A DNA stretch of 64,000 nt from CAISDA01 sp050258555. GTDB lineage: Bacteria; Bacteroidota; Ignavibacteria; UBA10030; UBA8401. Both the position numbers and the translations under genes were made by a program. This document shows, in pieces, positions 18,659 to 28,371 of this stretch. The notes below the pieces were generated by a model that was given only the letters and a program-made list of their open reading frames with translations, was not told where the DNA came from and did no database searches. How positions within the stretch are numbered: the stretch's first letter is position 1; each line of letters begins with the position of its first letter. The stretch lies in NCBI GenBank assembly GCA_050258555.1, contig JBLMZA010000141.1, forward strand, positions 1-64,000, written 5' to 3'.

Positions 18659-19797
18659 CACACACACAACCTTTGCGCATCATCACGATGATCATCCCCC
18701 TTGCCGCGATGCTTGTCTCCTCATGCTCGCAGCCTCCCATCAGTGCCGGACATGATGCCGATATCGATCCGCTCTTTGCCGCCTACGACGGCGACGATAT
18801 GCCCGGAGCAAGCGTGCTTGTGCTCAGCAACGGCATGCCGGTCTTTCAGAAAACATACGGCTCGGCGGTCATCGAAGAACATGTGAAGATAACCCCGCAG
18901 ACGAATTTCCGACTCGCCTCGATGACCAAGCAGTTCACGGCGATGTGCATCATGATGCTGAAGGAGGAAGGGCGGCTTTCGTACGGGGACCGCGTGACGA
19001 AGTTCCTCCCCGGAATTCCCTCGTATTGCAGTACGATGACGGTGAAGCAGCTGCTCACGCACACATCCGGACTGCCCGACTACGAGAGCCTCATTCCTGA
19101 TACGCAGACGGTGCAGGTGAAGGATGCCGACATTCCGGCGCTCTTACACAAGGCGGATTCGACGCTCTTTCCTCCCGGCACAAAATATTCATACAGCAAT
19201 ACGGGATATGCGCTTCTGGCGCTGATCGTGGAAAAAATCTCGGGGGCACCGTTTCGCGAATTTCTCGAGCGACGCATCTTCGCGCCGCTCGAGATGAGGA
19301 CGACCATCGCCTTTGAAGACGGCATCAACACGGTTGAAGAGCGCGCCTACGGCTACTCGCGCACGCCCCTGAGCGCCGCCTCGGGCGGCAACGCTGACGC
19401 GCGCTTCGTGCGCGATGACCAGAGCGTGACAAGCGCCGTTCTGGGCGACGGCGGCATTTATTCGAATGTCATGGATCTTGCGAAATGGGATGCCGCGCTG
19501 TATTCAGACCGGCTCGTCTCGCGCGCATCGCTCGAGGAAGCGTTCGCCGATGCCGCACTCTCCGACGGCACGACGATCGATTACGGATACGGATGGCATA
19601 AGGAAACATTCCTGGACATCCGGCATCCCTATCACGACGGAAGCACGCGCGGATTCAGAAATACGATCCTTCGCTTCCCTTCCGAACGGCTGACGGTAAT
19701 GATCCTGACGAATAGAAACGAGGGAGACCCGAGGTCGATCGCGAAGAAAATTGCCGCGATCTTTTTGAAGAAATCCGATGCTTTCGACGCCCGATAG
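18655..19797 (+). CDS. Serine hydrolase lipoprotein, class C beta-lactamase/PBP-like
   Basis: A 380-residue protein of the beta-lactamase fold. The N-terminus is lipoprotein-like, with a hydrophobic segment ending LVSSC at residue 24. The catalytic SxxK is in RLASMTKQFTAMC and the YxN in KYSYSNTGYALLAL. A C-terminal HDGSTRGFRN fills the place of the KTG-like box. Such proteins include D-amino acid or peptide hydrolases and esterases as well as beta-lactamases, so resistance should not be assumed. The start ATG overlaps the acetyltransferase stop. The gene converges with the TonB receptor gene after 19 bases, and I see no clear terminator hairpin between them. Confidence 0.87.
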   Translation: MTHTQPLRIITMIIPLAAMLVSSCSQPPISAGHDADIDPLFAAYDGDDMPGASVLVLSNGMPVFQKTYGSAVIEEHVKITPQTNFRLASMTKQFTAMCIMMLKEEGRLSYGDRVTKFLPGIPSYCSTMTVKQLLTHTSGLPDYESLIPDTQTVQVKDADIPALLHKADSTLFPPGTKYSYSNTGYALLALIVEKISGAPFREFLERRIFAPLEMRTTIAFEDGINTVEERAYGYSRTPLSAASGGNADARFVRDDQSVTSAVLGDGGIYSNVMDLAKWDAALYSDRLVSRASLEEAFADAALSDGTTIDYGYGWHKETFLDIRHPYHDGSTRGFRNTILRFPSERLTVMILTNRNEGDPRSIAKKIAAIFLKKSDAFDAR

Positions 19798-19816
19798 GGC
19801 ATCGCAGATATTTGAT

Positions 19817-22366
19817 TCAAAATTCCGCGCTCAGTCCTATCCGCACCCGCCGCGGGTCGTAATATGCCGAGGGATCTCCCAACTCTCCGCCGATCCTTCC
19901 GTTGGAATCGACCCAGAGCACATTCCTCTTGTTGAAAATATTGCGGATATCCACGGAGATCGACAGCGCCGAACGGCGCTCGACACCAAGCTCGATCCGC
20001 TTGACAAGCTTCACATTCACGAAGGCTCCCGCATCCATGCGCTGGTTGTTGGGAACAAACAATGCCGCAGGATTGGCCGGCGTGAAACCGTCGCGCGTCG
20101 GGAAATACGTATAGGGACGGCCCGTGTTGAACGACGCCGTCGCATTCATGCGCACATTCCACGGCAGCCGGGCGGTGATATCCGCCTTGAACGTATGCCG
20201 CTGGTCCCAGCTCAGCGGATACGGCTGGGCGTAGATCGGAAATCCCCACTGAAGATAATTCAGCGTCTGATCGATGTAATTGCTCGTGCCTTCGGTGATC
20301 ATGTACGTGTATGAAACGCTTCCCGTCACCGCCTCATCTCCTTCACTGCTCAGCACGGCTTCGAATCCCGTAATGTCGGCCAGCGCCCCGTTCACATACG
20401 AGGCGAATCCGTAATCACCCGCCGTCTTGCTGTCGGCCGGCACCAGCGTCTTGGTGTCCAATTGATTGCGGACGGTTTTCTTGAAATATGCGCCGGAGGC
20501 GACAAGACTCCTGCCGAGCGACTGCTTGAAGCCGACTTCCCATGCGATCGTCTTTTCGGGCTCGAGATCGGGATTGCCGGCAGACAGCGGCACGGTGCCG
20601 AGTTTGATCTGCGCCGGCGTGAGCCCCGAATAGAGATAATCGAACAGCGGATTCTGGTAGTAGAAGCCGAAGTTCAGATACACCATATTGGTCGGCGTGA
20701 GCGGCATCGTGACGGCAAAGCGCGGACTCAATTGCGACTTGAACGATGCGCGCTTCGTGCCGGTCTGCACGGCGGTCACGCGGACGGGATCGGCGCCCGA
20801 CATCTCGAACCGGTAGACCGGATACGTGACGGCGGGATCGAGAAAATCCCAGCGCAGTCCGAGTTCCAGCGTCGATCCGTCGCTCGTGAATTCGATCTTG
20901 TCCTGCACATACGCGCTTCCCGAAAGCGGATGATAAGTGTAATCGTTGTGATAGGACAGCAGCGGCTCGGTCTCGAGCGGCTTGCCGTAAAACGAGAACT
21001 GCGGCTCGAACCGTTCGAGCAGCGACGCGATGCTGTGACGGTTGAGCTGGAATCCGGCGTTGAACGTGTGGAGCCTTCCGATGAGCGAGGAGAAATCGCC
21101 CTTGAGCGTCGTCACGTGCTGCCGGTGGTCGGCATGATGGAAGCGGCTTCCGCTTGTGACAAACCGGTAGAAGAAATCGTATTGCCACGGACGGAGCGTA
21201 TCGGCGCTGTAGGCTTCGCCGATGCGCGCGCCGACGAAGAAATGGGAAAGGCTCGCCGTGAAGAATGCGTTGCCCGAAAGCGTCTGCGACCAGACCGCCG
21301 CGGCGCGGTACGACGTGCGCGAGCGCTTGGGAAGCCCTGCAAGATCGTAGCGCCAGCTGTATTCATAGTCGCGCCATGCATGGAGCGAATACATACCCTG
21401 CAGGCTCAATCGTGATGCGGGCGTCATCACGTAATCAAGCTTCGAGAGTCCCGAGAATTCCGTCGAGACGGGAGAATCGAACGCTTTCTCGAAATCCTGC
21501 CACCAGCGCGTATCGGTGAATGTGACGGTGTTGGCGCTCGAATAAAAGAGCCGGTCCGCGATCAACGGCCCCGAGGCTGCCAGTTCGATTTCCTTCCAAC
21601 GGTCCGTCTGGCGGTTCGATGTGGAAGGCATCAGATTGTCCGTTTCAAGGCGCGCCAGTATCTGGTGTTCGTTCGATCCGCCGCGCGTGATGATGTTGAC
21701 GACGCCCGACATCGCATTGCCGTACTGCGCGGAGAAGCCGCCGATATACATCGTCATCGTCCCGATCGCGCTCTTGGGAAGCGTCGTGCCCGCGCTGCCG
21801 GTAAAGACATCCTGCACCGGCAGGCCGTCCACCAGATAGAAGACTTCATTGGTCTTCCCTCCGCGCACATGGCCGTCGAACGTCGTGCCTGGCTGGAGCA
21901 CGAGCACGTCCTCGAATGTCGAGACCGGCAGCGCATTGAACTTTCCGGACGACACGGAATAGGCGGCAGAGGCGAGATCCTTCCGGATGAGGGGCATTTC
22001 AGCCGTGACTTCGACCGGCTTCATTTCCACGGCGGACGGCTCCATGCGCACATCAAGATGCGTGCGGAGATCGATCTGCACATTCACATGCTTCATGATG
22101 ACGGTCTTGTATCCCACGGCGCTGAAGCGGAGATCGTACGTGCCCGCGCGCACATTGGGGAAGCGGAAAAAACCTTCGGCATCGGTGAGCGTGCCGACAG
22201 TGGTTCCGGCAATCGATACGCTGATGCCGACCAGCGTCCTTCCTTCTGCGGCATCGGTGACCGTACCCTCGATGCTTCCTGAAACGCCGGCATGACACAC
22301 GCGTGCAGCCGCAAGCACGCCAAGCAGCAGGAAGAAGATCGCACGATGTGAGGCGTTCGTTTTCAT
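19817..22366 (-). CDS. TonB-dependent outer membrane receptor
   Basis: An 849-residue receptor. After a signal peptide (...LLLGVLAAARVCHA) comes a carboxypeptidase regulatory-like domain (about 28-110: GSIEGTVTDAAEGRTLVGIS ... RFSAVGYKTV). A plug domain (about 125-225) has FYLVDGLPVQDVFTG and NAMSGVVNIITRGG. The remaining 600 residues show alternating beta-barrel strands and end RVRIGLSAEF with a terminal phenylalanine. No SusD partner is present, so this is not a glycan utilisation locus of the usual kind. The substrate is unknown. It overlaps the lipoprotein gene by four bases (ATGA), so the two are co-translated. Confidence 0.92.
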   Translation of the reverse strand: MKTNASHRAIFFLLLGVLAAARVCHAGVSGSIEGTVTDAAEGRTLVGISVSIAGTTVGTLTDAEGFFRFPNVRAGTYDLRFSAVGYKTVIMKHVNVQIDLRTHLDVRMEPSAVEMKPVEVTAEMPLIRKDLASAAYSVSSGKFNALPVSTFEDVLVLQPGTTFDGHVRGGKTNEVFYLVDGLPVQDVFTGSAGTTLPKSAIGTMTMYIGGFSAQYGNAMSGVVNIITRGGSNEHQILARLETDNLMPSTSNRQTDRWKEIELAASGPLIADRLFYSSANTVTFTDTRWWQDFEKAFDSPVSTEFSGLSKLDYVMTPASRLSLQGMYSLHAWRDYEYSWRYDLAGLPKRSRTSYRAAAVWSQTLSGNAFFTASLSHFFVGARIGEAYSADTLRPWQYDFFYRFVTSGSRFHHADHRQHVTTLKGDFSSLIGRLHTFNAGFQLNRHSIASLLERFEPQFSFYGKPLETEPLLSYHNDYTYHPLSGSAYVQDKIEFTSDGSTLELGLRWDFLDPAVTYPVYRFEMSGADPVRVTAVQTGTKRASFKSQLSPRFAVTMPLTPTNMVYLNFGFYYQNPLFDYLYSGLTPAQIKLGTVPLSAGNPDLEPEKTIAWEVGFKQSLGRSLVASGAYFKKTVRNQLDTKTLVPADSKTAGDYGFASYVNGALADITGFEAVLSSEGDEAVTGSVSYTYMITEGTSNYIDQTLNYLQWGFPIYAQPYPLSWDQRHTFKADITARLPWNVRMNATASFNTGRPYTYFPTRDGFTPANPAALFVPNNQRMDAGAFVNVKLVKRIELGVERRSALSISVDIRNIFNKRNVLWVDSNGRIGGELGDPSAYYDPRRVRIGLSAEF

Positions 22367-23001
22367 CTGGATGTCCCCCGCGGCCGGACAAAACTCTGTT
22401 TGAAGACCAGGGGCAGCGGATAGAATAACGGCAGCCGTTCGTACAGATGCAGCACGGCCGTGGCGATGATCGTGATTTCCTCCGTCCGCACAAGATCCGG
22501 ATTCCTGGGATCGGGCTTGTAGGTCAGGCCCTCCTTTGCATCCGTGGAATCATCCGCCAGCAGATTCCATCGGAACTGGAATGGGGCGGATCCGTTCTCG
22601 GGGATCGTGAGCACCTTCGTGTAGGGATTCAGGTCGGAGCGTGACGTGACCATCTGCCCGGTCGCAGGATCGAAAAACATTTTTTTGAAATCCGCCGCAG
22701 TGATCGGGAATGTCTTCACGAACTCCGGCTTCTCTTTGATCTGTATCGTGAGCGTTCCGGAAATGTCCGTCGTATCGGAAAACATCTCGGAATACACATT
22801 GCGCGCATAGACGGTGAAATAGATGCTTTCCTCGACCCGGGAGGTATAATAGGCGCTTGTGACTGATACATTCAGATAATCATGAGGATTGTCGCGAGGA
22901 GGCAGCGATTCGTCGCAGGAGGAGACCAGCACAAGGCACAGCACGGCGCCGATGAATGCCGCGATGGATGGAATCGGTATGTGCGCGGGAATGCGGGCCA
23001 C
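22363..23001 (-). CDS. Putative lipoprotein of unknown function, partner of the TonB receptor
   Basis: From a GTG start the protein is 212 residues, with a short N-terminus, a hydrophobic run (IAAFIGAVLCLVLVSSC) and a lipobox cysteine near residue 29. A TTG at 23070 would give 235 residues and cannot be excluded, because neither start has a strong ribosome site. The mature part looks beta-rich (LTIQIKEKPEFVKTFPITA, ITIIATAVLHLYERLPLF) and matches no family I can name. Its stop overlaps the receptor start, so it probably works at the cell surface together with that receptor. Confidence 0.6.
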   Translation of the reverse strand: MARIPAHIPIPSIAAFIGAVLCLVLVSSCDESLPPRDNPHDYLNVSVTSAYYTSRVEESIYFTVYARNVYSEMFSDTTDISGTLTIQIKEKPEFVKTFPITAADFKKMFFDPATGQMVTSRSDLNPYTKVLTIPENGSAPFQFRWNLLADDSTDAKEGLTYKPDPRNPDLVRTEEITIIATAVLHLYERLPLFYPLPLVFKQSFVRPRGTSR

Positions 23002-23127
23002 TGTCTGAACGGTCCATGCGTAGTGGTGAATGAGTGGATATAGTATGATGATTTGGCGGAAGAAATTCAAGTTTTCCGCGCATCTTTTTTCCCCGCTTTT
23101 TTCCGCACATCGTTTGCCCGCACCCGT

Positions 23128-25122
23128 TCAGCGTTCGATGTCGGTCCTGAAGGCGATCGGTCCGCTTCGCTGCGGTCGGCTCTCGGCGATCATCGTCCGA
23201 TGGAGAAGCTGCGAGGAAAGAATGCCGACCATGGCCATGTTGTCGAAGTTCGAAAAGACGGCGCCATTGCCGCGCTGCCGGCATTTGGCATAGAGCCTTT
23301 CGACCAGTGCGGGATTGAAGAGGCCTGATTCGCGCAGCGCTTCATGGCTCAAGGCTTCGGCCACGTACTCGGGCGCCTCGGCTCCCACGAAGCTTGCGGC
23401 ATCGGGCGAGCGGTACGGCTGCTTCTGCCGCTCCACGATCTCATCGGGAATGAGTCCGCGCGCGGCATCCTTCAGCACCTTCTTTTCTCTCAGGCCGGAA
23501 AGCTTTAGGGAAGCAGGAAGCGCATTGGCGAATTCGATCACCTGCGCATCGAGAAACGGGAAGCGTCCTTCCACCGAGTGGGCCATAAGCATGCGGTCTC
23601 CCTGCGCCGAGAGCAGATATCCCGAGAGCAGCGTGGTGACTTCGATGTACTGCGCCTGCGCCAGCGGATCCCAGCATTCAAATTCCGAAGGAAGTTCGTC
23701 GATAAGCGAGCGCGAAGGATGCTCGGCAAGCGAATCGATCGTCTGCTGCGAATAGAAATTCTTCAGCCCCGACGTCGTGCGCCAGCGCGGCTCGTGCGAG
23801 AAGCCCGGACTGCCCGCGCGCTCCAGTCCCTGCTTCCAGAACTCGAGCGCCATGCCCTTGGCATGCTGCGGAGAGCGCGCGAGATACGGATAGAGGCGGT
23901 CGAAGAGCCGGTGCCGCCATTTCGATTCCGGCACGCGCGCCCAGAATTCCCGGATCTTCGCCTCGCGGAACAGATCGTACCCGGCGAACATTTCATCGGC
24001 GCCCTCGCCGGTGAGCACGGCCTTGATGCCCGCTTCGCGCACGCACTGCGAAAGCAAATACAGCGGGGCCGGAGCCGTGCGCAGTACCGGCTGCTCGGTG
24101 TGGCGGATGACATCGGGAAAGATGCGCGCGATGTCGGCGCGCGTCACGACCACTTCGCCGTGATCGGAATCGAGCGTCGAGGCCATCATGCGCTGATACG
24201 GCGTCTCGTCGTATTCGGCATCGGCAAAGCGCAGAGAGAATGTGCGGAAGACGCCGTCCTTGGCCATGCGCCCCATCTTCGCCACAAGCGAGCTGTCGAG
24301 ACCGCCGGAAAGATAGCTTCCCACAGGAACATCGGCACGCACCATGCGCAGTTCGGTGGCGCGGTAGAGATGGCTGCGCAGGCAGGCGGCCGCTTCTTCG
24401 GCATCGGCCGCGACAGTGCCGTTCGAACGGGCGGCATGGGGAAAGGACATGCTCCACGCGCGCGTTTCGGACCAGCTGCCGTCGGCGCGGTATGTTCGCA
24501 CGACGCCGGGCACGAGCAATTCGACGCCCTCGAACATCGTTGTCGGCGCCACAGGCGACCAGTAGGTGAACGTCTGATCGAGACCGCGCGGATCGATGCG
24601 GCGCGGCACAGAGGGATGGGCAAAGAGCGCCTTCACTTCGCTGGCAAAGGCCACGAAGCCGCCGCCCTGGTGAATGTAGAGCGGCCGTACGCCGACGCGG
24701 TCGCGCGTGAGCATGAGCGTGCGCGTCGTCGAATTCCAGATGGCAATCGCCCACTGTCCGTTGAACTTCGCGAAGCAGGCGTCGCCCCACGATTCATAGG
24801 CATGAAGGATGACTTCCGTATCGGAATGCGTGCGGAACCGGTGACCGAGCGCCTCGAGCTCCGAACGGAGCGCGATGTAATTGAAGATATCGCCGGTGAA
24901 GACGATCCACAGCGTTTCATCCTCATTGGTCATGGGCTGCTGTCCGGTGGGAAGATCGATCAGCGAGAGCCGCGCATGGACGAGTCCCGCATGCGCGTCC
25001 CGATAGATGCCGAATTCATCCGGACCGCGATGACGGATGGCGCCGATCATCGCCTCGAGCGTACTGCGCCCGGGCGCCGAGTGTGGATCAACAGTTGCGA
25101 CAAAGCCGGCAATTCCGCACAT
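23128..25122 (-). CDS. asnB: Asparagine synthetase, glutamine-hydrolysing
   Basis: A 664-residue AsnB that converts aspartate, glutamine and ATP to asparagine. It begins MCGIAGF, giving the nucleophile Cys2 after methionine removal. The glutaminase domain covers about 1-200 (RHRGPDEFG, LSLIDLPTGQQPM). The synthetase domain has the PP-loop SYLSGGLDSSLVAKM near 274. Related enzymes in exopolysaccharide or lasso peptide clusters amidate other substrates, but no such cluster surrounds it. A GGGGA ribosome site precedes the start, and a possible promoter lies at 25174-25205. It stands alone and divergent from proB. Confidence 0.92.
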   Translation of the reverse strand: MCGIAGFVATVDPHSAPGRSTLEAMIGAIRHRGPDEFGIYRDAHAGLVHARLSLIDLPTGQQPMTNEDETLWIVFTGDIFNYIALRSELEALGHRFRTHSDTEVILHAYESWGDACFAKFNGQWAIAIWNSTTRTLMLTRDRVGVRPLYIHQGGGFVAFASEVKALFAHPSVPRRIDPRGLDQTFTYWSPVAPTTMFEGVELLVPGVVRTYRADGSWSETRAWSMSFPHAARSNGTVAADAEEAAACLRSHLYRATELRMVRADVPVGSYLSGGLDSSLVAKMGRMAKDGVFRTFSLRFADAEYDETPYQRMMASTLDSDHGEVVVTRADIARIFPDVIRHTEQPVLRTAPAPLYLLSQCVREAGIKAVLTGEGADEMFAGYDLFREAKIREFWARVPESKWRHRLFDRLYPYLARSPQHAKGMALEFWKQGLERAGSPGFSHEPRWRTTSGLKNFYSQQTIDSLAEHPSRSLIDELPSEFECWDPLAQAQYIEVTTLLSGYLLSAQGDRMLMAHSVEGRFPFLDAQVIEFANALPASLKLSGLREKKVLKDAARGLIPDEIVERQKQPYRSPDAASFVGAEAPEYVAEALSHEALRESGLFNPALVERLYAKCRQRGNGAVFSNFDNMAMVGILSSQLLHRTMIAESRPQRSGPIAFRTDIER

Positions 25123-25173
25123 AATGTTCCCCGTTGATTATGCCGTGAAATGCATGGAGGTCAGCTGTTCCGG

Positions 25174-25205
25174 AAAAGATACGGAAAAACAGATACAGAA
25201 ACCAA
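25174..25205 (-). promoter_or_regulatory. Possible Bacteroidota-type promoter for asnB
   Basis: On the minus strand TTG (25205-25203) is followed after 21 bases by TATCTTTT (25181-25174), one base off TAnnTTTG. It lies about 50 bases upstream of the asnB start in the divergent gap. Pattern match only. Confidence 0.33.
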
Positions 25206-25261
25206 CACGAGGAAACGCACCGGCGTTCCGCGCGCATGCCGAATGAAGGGCTGAATTTCCG

Positions 25262-25291
25262 TTGATTATTCCGTATACTATAGGATATATC
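25262..25291 (+). promoter_or_regulatory. Possible sigma70-like promoter for proBA
   Basis: TTGATT (25262) and TATATC (25286) are separated by 18 bases in an AT-rich patch just before proB. It fits the general bacterial consensus only loosely and does not match the TAnnTTTG form seen elsewhere in the window. Confidence 0.25.
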
Positions 25292-25317
25292 ATCACTGAT
25301 GACGGACACACGAATCC

Positions 25318-26454
25318 ATGCAGAGAATCCAGCGCTTCCTCCATACTCATACCACCGTTGTCGTCAAGATCGGAACGAATCTGCTTGCCGATAAAGCGAC
25401 AGGCATCAATTTGCAGCGTGTCGATGCGATTGCGCGCAATGTCGCGCAGCTGCGCGCACAGGGACACCATGTGGCGATCGTCTCTTCGGGCGCCATCGGC
25501 GCAGGCGTCGCGGCGCTGAAGATGAAGCAGCGTCCGCGCACGATCCCGGAAAAGCAGGCCGTGGCATCGATCGGCCAGCCGCTGCTGATGGAAGCCTACG
25601 TGAACGCCTTCCGCAGGCATGACCAGACGATCTCGCAGATCCTGCTGACGAAGGACGATTTTGCGACGCGACGGCGCTTTGTGAATGCGCGAAACACGTT
25701 CACCGCGCTGCTCAGGCGCGGCATCGTGCCCATCATCAACGAAAACGACACGGTGGCCGTCGAAGAGATCAAGCTCGGCGACAACGACAATCTTTCGGCG
25801 ATGGTCGCCAATCTGATCGAAGCCGATGCGCTCATCATCCTGAGCGACATCGACGGACTGTTTTCGGACGATCCCTCGCGCAATCCGGATGCCGAACTGG
25901 TTCCGATCGTCGAGCGCATCACGCCGGCAATCGAGCGGCTCGCCAAGGGCGCGCGCTCGGAGCTCTCAACGGGCGGCATGGCGACGAAAATCCAGGCGGC
26001 AAAGCGGTGCGTCAATTCGGGCATCGCGATGATCATCGCCAACGGGCGCAGCGCCGATATCCTTCGGGATATCTTTTCGGGATCGTTCACCGGCACGCTC
26101 TTTCTTCCCTCGAAGCGCTCGCTGAGCGTGAAGAAAAAATGGATCGGCTTTGTGGCTCACGCCAAAGGATCGATCATCGTCGATGAAGGCGCCAAGCTCG
26201 CGCTCATCAGAAAGAACAAGAGCCTTCTTCCCTCGGGCGTGACCGATGTGCAGGGCACATTCAGCGCGGGCGATACGGTGTCGGTTCGCGACACGGCGGG
26301 ACAGGAAATCGCGCGGGGCGTGAGCGCCTTCTCATCGCGCGACATCTGCCTCATACGCGGGAAGAAATCGGCGGAAGCCGGACGGCTGCTCGGACGCGCC
26401 GCGGCGGAGGAAGTGATACACAAAGACAATCTTGTCGTGATCGGAGAAAAGTAA
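25318..26454 (+). CDS. proB: Glutamate 5-kinase with PUA domain
   Basis: A 378-residue ProB catalysing the ATP-dependent first step of proline synthesis. The amino acid kinase domain (about 8-250) contains VVVKIGTNLLAD, VAIVSSGAIGAG, PIINENDTVAVEEI, GDNDNLSAMVANLI and ARSELSTGGMATKIQAAKR. A C-terminal PUA domain (about 280-365) has KGSIIVDEGAKLAL and GVTDVQGTFSAGDTVSVRD. Full-length ProB enzymes are feedback-inhibited by proline. The stop is two bases before the proA start. No proC lies nearby. Confidence 0.96.
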   Translation: MQRIQRFLHTHTTVVVKIGTNLLADKATGINLQRVDAIARNVAQLRAQGHHVAIVSSGAIGAGVAALKMKQRPRTIPEKQAVASIGQPLLMEAYVNAFRRHDQTISQILLTKDDFATRRRFVNARNTFTALLRRGIVPIINENDTVAVEEIKLGDNDNLSAMVANLIEADALIILSDIDGLFSDDPSRNPDAELVPIVERITPAIERLAKGARSELSTGGMATKIQAAKRCVNSGIAMIIANGRSADILRDIFSGSFTGTLFLPSKRSLSVKKKWIGFVAHAKGSIIVDEGAKLALIRKNKSLLPSGVTDVQGTFSAGDTVSVRDTAGQEIARGVSAFSSRDICLIRGKKSAEAGRLLGRAAAEEVIHKDNLVVIGEK

Positions 26455-26456
26455 CG

Positions 26457-27707
26457 ATGGCATCGATGGTGGAACGAAAAGCGCGGGCGGCCAAGAAGGC
26501 CTCTTCCGCGCTCGGCACGGCCGGGACGGCGCAGCGCAACGAGGCGCTGCAGGCGCTCATGCGGCAGCTGCGCGAACACCGCTCGGCGATCCTTGCGGCC
26601 AATCAGAAGGACCTGAAGGCCGCCGCGCGCAATGGCCTCTCTTCCGTGCTGACCGAGCGCCTCACATTGAACGAGCGCAGAATCGAGCAGATGATCGGCG
26701 GCGTCAGCGACATCATCGCGCTGCCCGATCCGATCGGCCGCATGCTCGGGCGCGTCGAGCGGCCCAACGGCCTCGTCATCGAGAAGATGAGCGTGCCCCT
26801 GGGCGTCATTGGCATCATCTACGAATCGCGGCCCAATGTGACCGTGGACGCATCGGCGCTCTGCCTCAAGTCGGGCAATGCCGTAGTGCTGCGCGGCGGC
26901 TCGGAGGCGTTCCATTCCAACCGCATGCTTGCCTCGCTCATCAGCGCCGCGCTTGGCGAGGCGGGACTTTCGGAGCATTGTGCGGAATTCATCAATACGA
27001 CCGACCGCAAGGCGGTGCTCGAGATGGCAAAGCAGGATGATGCCATCGATGTGATCATTCCGCGCGGAAGCCAGCAGCTCATCTCCCTCATCCGGACGCA
27101 TGCCACCGTGCCGGTGATCGCGCACGGCGAAGGCAACTGCCATGTGTATGTGGACGAGAGCGCGGATCTTTCGATGGCCGAAGAGATCGTCTTCAATGCA
27201 AAAGTCCAGCGGCCCTCGGTCTGCAATGCGGCCGAAAAGCTTCTGGTGCACCGGCATGTGGCGCCCGAGTTCCTGCCGCGCATCGTCACGAGATTGAAAT
27301 CGGCGGGCGTGAACGTCAAAGGCGATCCGGAGGCGCGCCGGCTTGCACAGGGCATGGCGCCGGCAACGAAAGCGGACTGGCCGAAGGAATATCTCGATCT
27401 GACAATTGCCGTGAAAGTGGTCGACAGCCTGGATGACGCCGTCGGGCATATCGCCCGCTACGGGTCGCATCACTCGGATGCGATCGTTACCGACAATCGG
27501 GAGCGCGCGGAGCGCTTTCTGAAGCATGTCGATTCAGCGGCCGTGTATGTGAACGCCTCGACGCGCTTCACAGACGGATTCGAATTCGGGCTTGGCGCCG
27601 AGATGGGCATCAGCACGCAGAAACTGCATGCGCGCGGCCCCATGGGTCTTGCGGAACTGACTACCGTGAAATATGTCGTACGCGGAACGGGACAGGTGCG
27701 TGTGTAA
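26457..27707 (+). CDS. proA: Gamma-glutamyl phosphate reductase
   Basis: A 416-residue ProA that reduces glutamyl-5-phosphate with NADPH to glutamate semialdehyde, the second step of proline synthesis. Family segments include PLGVIGIIYESRPNVTVDAS, LKSGNAVVLRGGSEAFHSN and DVIIPRGSQQLI. The catalytic cysteine lies in QRPSVCNAAEKLLVH, and FGLGAEMGISTQKLHARGPM is near the end. The start follows proB by two bases with a GGAG site inside the proB end. The two are one transcript. Confidence 0.96.
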   Translation: MASMVERKARAAKKASSALGTAGTAQRNEALQALMRQLREHRSAILAANQKDLKAAARNGLSSVLTERLTLNERRIEQMIGGVSDIIALPDPIGRMLGRVERPNGLVIEKMSVPLGVIGIIYESRPNVTVDASALCLKSGNAVVLRGGSEAFHSNRMLASLISAALGEAGLSEHCAEFINTTDRKAVLEMAKQDDAIDVIIPRGSQQLISLIRTHATVPVIAHGEGNCHVYVDESADLSMAEEIVFNAKVQRPSVCNAAEKLLVHRHVAPEFLPRIVTRLKSAGVNVKGDPEARRLAQGMAPATKADWPKEYLDLTIAVKVVDSLDDAVGHIARYGSHHSDAIVTDNRERAERFLKHVDSAAVYVNASTRFTDGFEFGLGAEMGISTQKLHARGPMGLAELTTVKYVVRGTGQVRV

Positions 27708-27738
27708 CCGGAGCATCCCCAGCCCCGCACGTCTTCTC

Positions 27739-28371
27739 TCATTTGACGCCGATATGCTCGTGGTAATACTTCATGAGCTCGGCATTGTTGGAAAGTTTCA
27801 TCTTCTGCAGAATATGCGTGCGGTGCGTGCTGACCGTCTTCACGCTCAGATACAGCATTCTCGCGATTTCACCGACGGTCTTGCCGTCGGCGATGAGCTC
27901 GAATATCTCATACTCCCGGTTCGACAGCAGTTCATGCGGCGCGTGCGATCCTCCTTCGCGCAGCGATGCGGCGAGTTCCTTTGCCAGCGCGGCGGAAATA
28001 TGCATGCTGCCCATGCTCACTTCCCGGATCGCAGCCAGGAGCTCATGAGACGGCGCCGATTTCGTCACATACCCCGATGCGCCGGACTTGATCGCCTGAA
28101 CGGCGACCTGGTCTTCGGGATACATGCTGAAAATCAGCACCGGCAGCTTCGGGTCGATCATCTTTGCTTCCTTCAATATCTGCAGGCCGCTGGTGCCTTC
28201 GAACTTCAGATCGAGCACGAGCACATCCCATTTCTGCTCCGACAGATGCTTCACCACCTCCTGCGCATTTTCGGCCTCTCCGATGGCCGAGACGTCACCG
28301 CTTTCGCTGAGCAGACGCTTCACGCCTTCGCGCACCACCTGATGATCGTCAGCGATCAGTATTTTCATCAT
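27739..28371 (-). CDS. NarL/LuxR-type response regulator
   Basis: A 210-residue response regulator. The receiver domain has acidic residues in ILIADDHQVVREGVKRLL, the phospho-accepting Asp54 in VLVLDLKFEGTSGL and the lysine in GYVTKSAP. A LuxR-type HTH (about 145-205) reads LSNREYEIFELIADGKTVGE and LYLSVKTVSTHRTHILQKM. Its start lies 23 bases inside the 3' end of the adjacent kinase gene, so the two form a cognate pair. Two consecutive ATGs (28371 and 28368) are possible starts. Target genes are not visible. Confidence 0.94.
   Translation of the reverse strand: MMKILIADDHQVVREGVKRLLSESGDVSAIGEAENAQEVVKHLSEQKWDVLVLDLKFEGTSGLQILKEAKMIDPKLPVLIFSMYPEDQVAVQAIKSGASGYVTKSAPSHELLAAIREVSMGSMHISAALAKELAASLREGGSHAPHELLSNREYEIFELIADGKTVGEIARMLYLSVKTVSTHRTHILQKMKLSNNAELMKYYHEHIGVK

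Noticed and set aside
18655..19797. Antibiotic resistance beta-lactamase
   Set aside because: SxxK and YxN are shared by many esterases and peptidases of the same fold; no features specific to AmpC-type enzymes were seen.
23578..25137. 519-residue plus-strand frame opposite asnB
   Set aside because: Antisense of a clear asparagine synthetase; composition is typical of a shadow.
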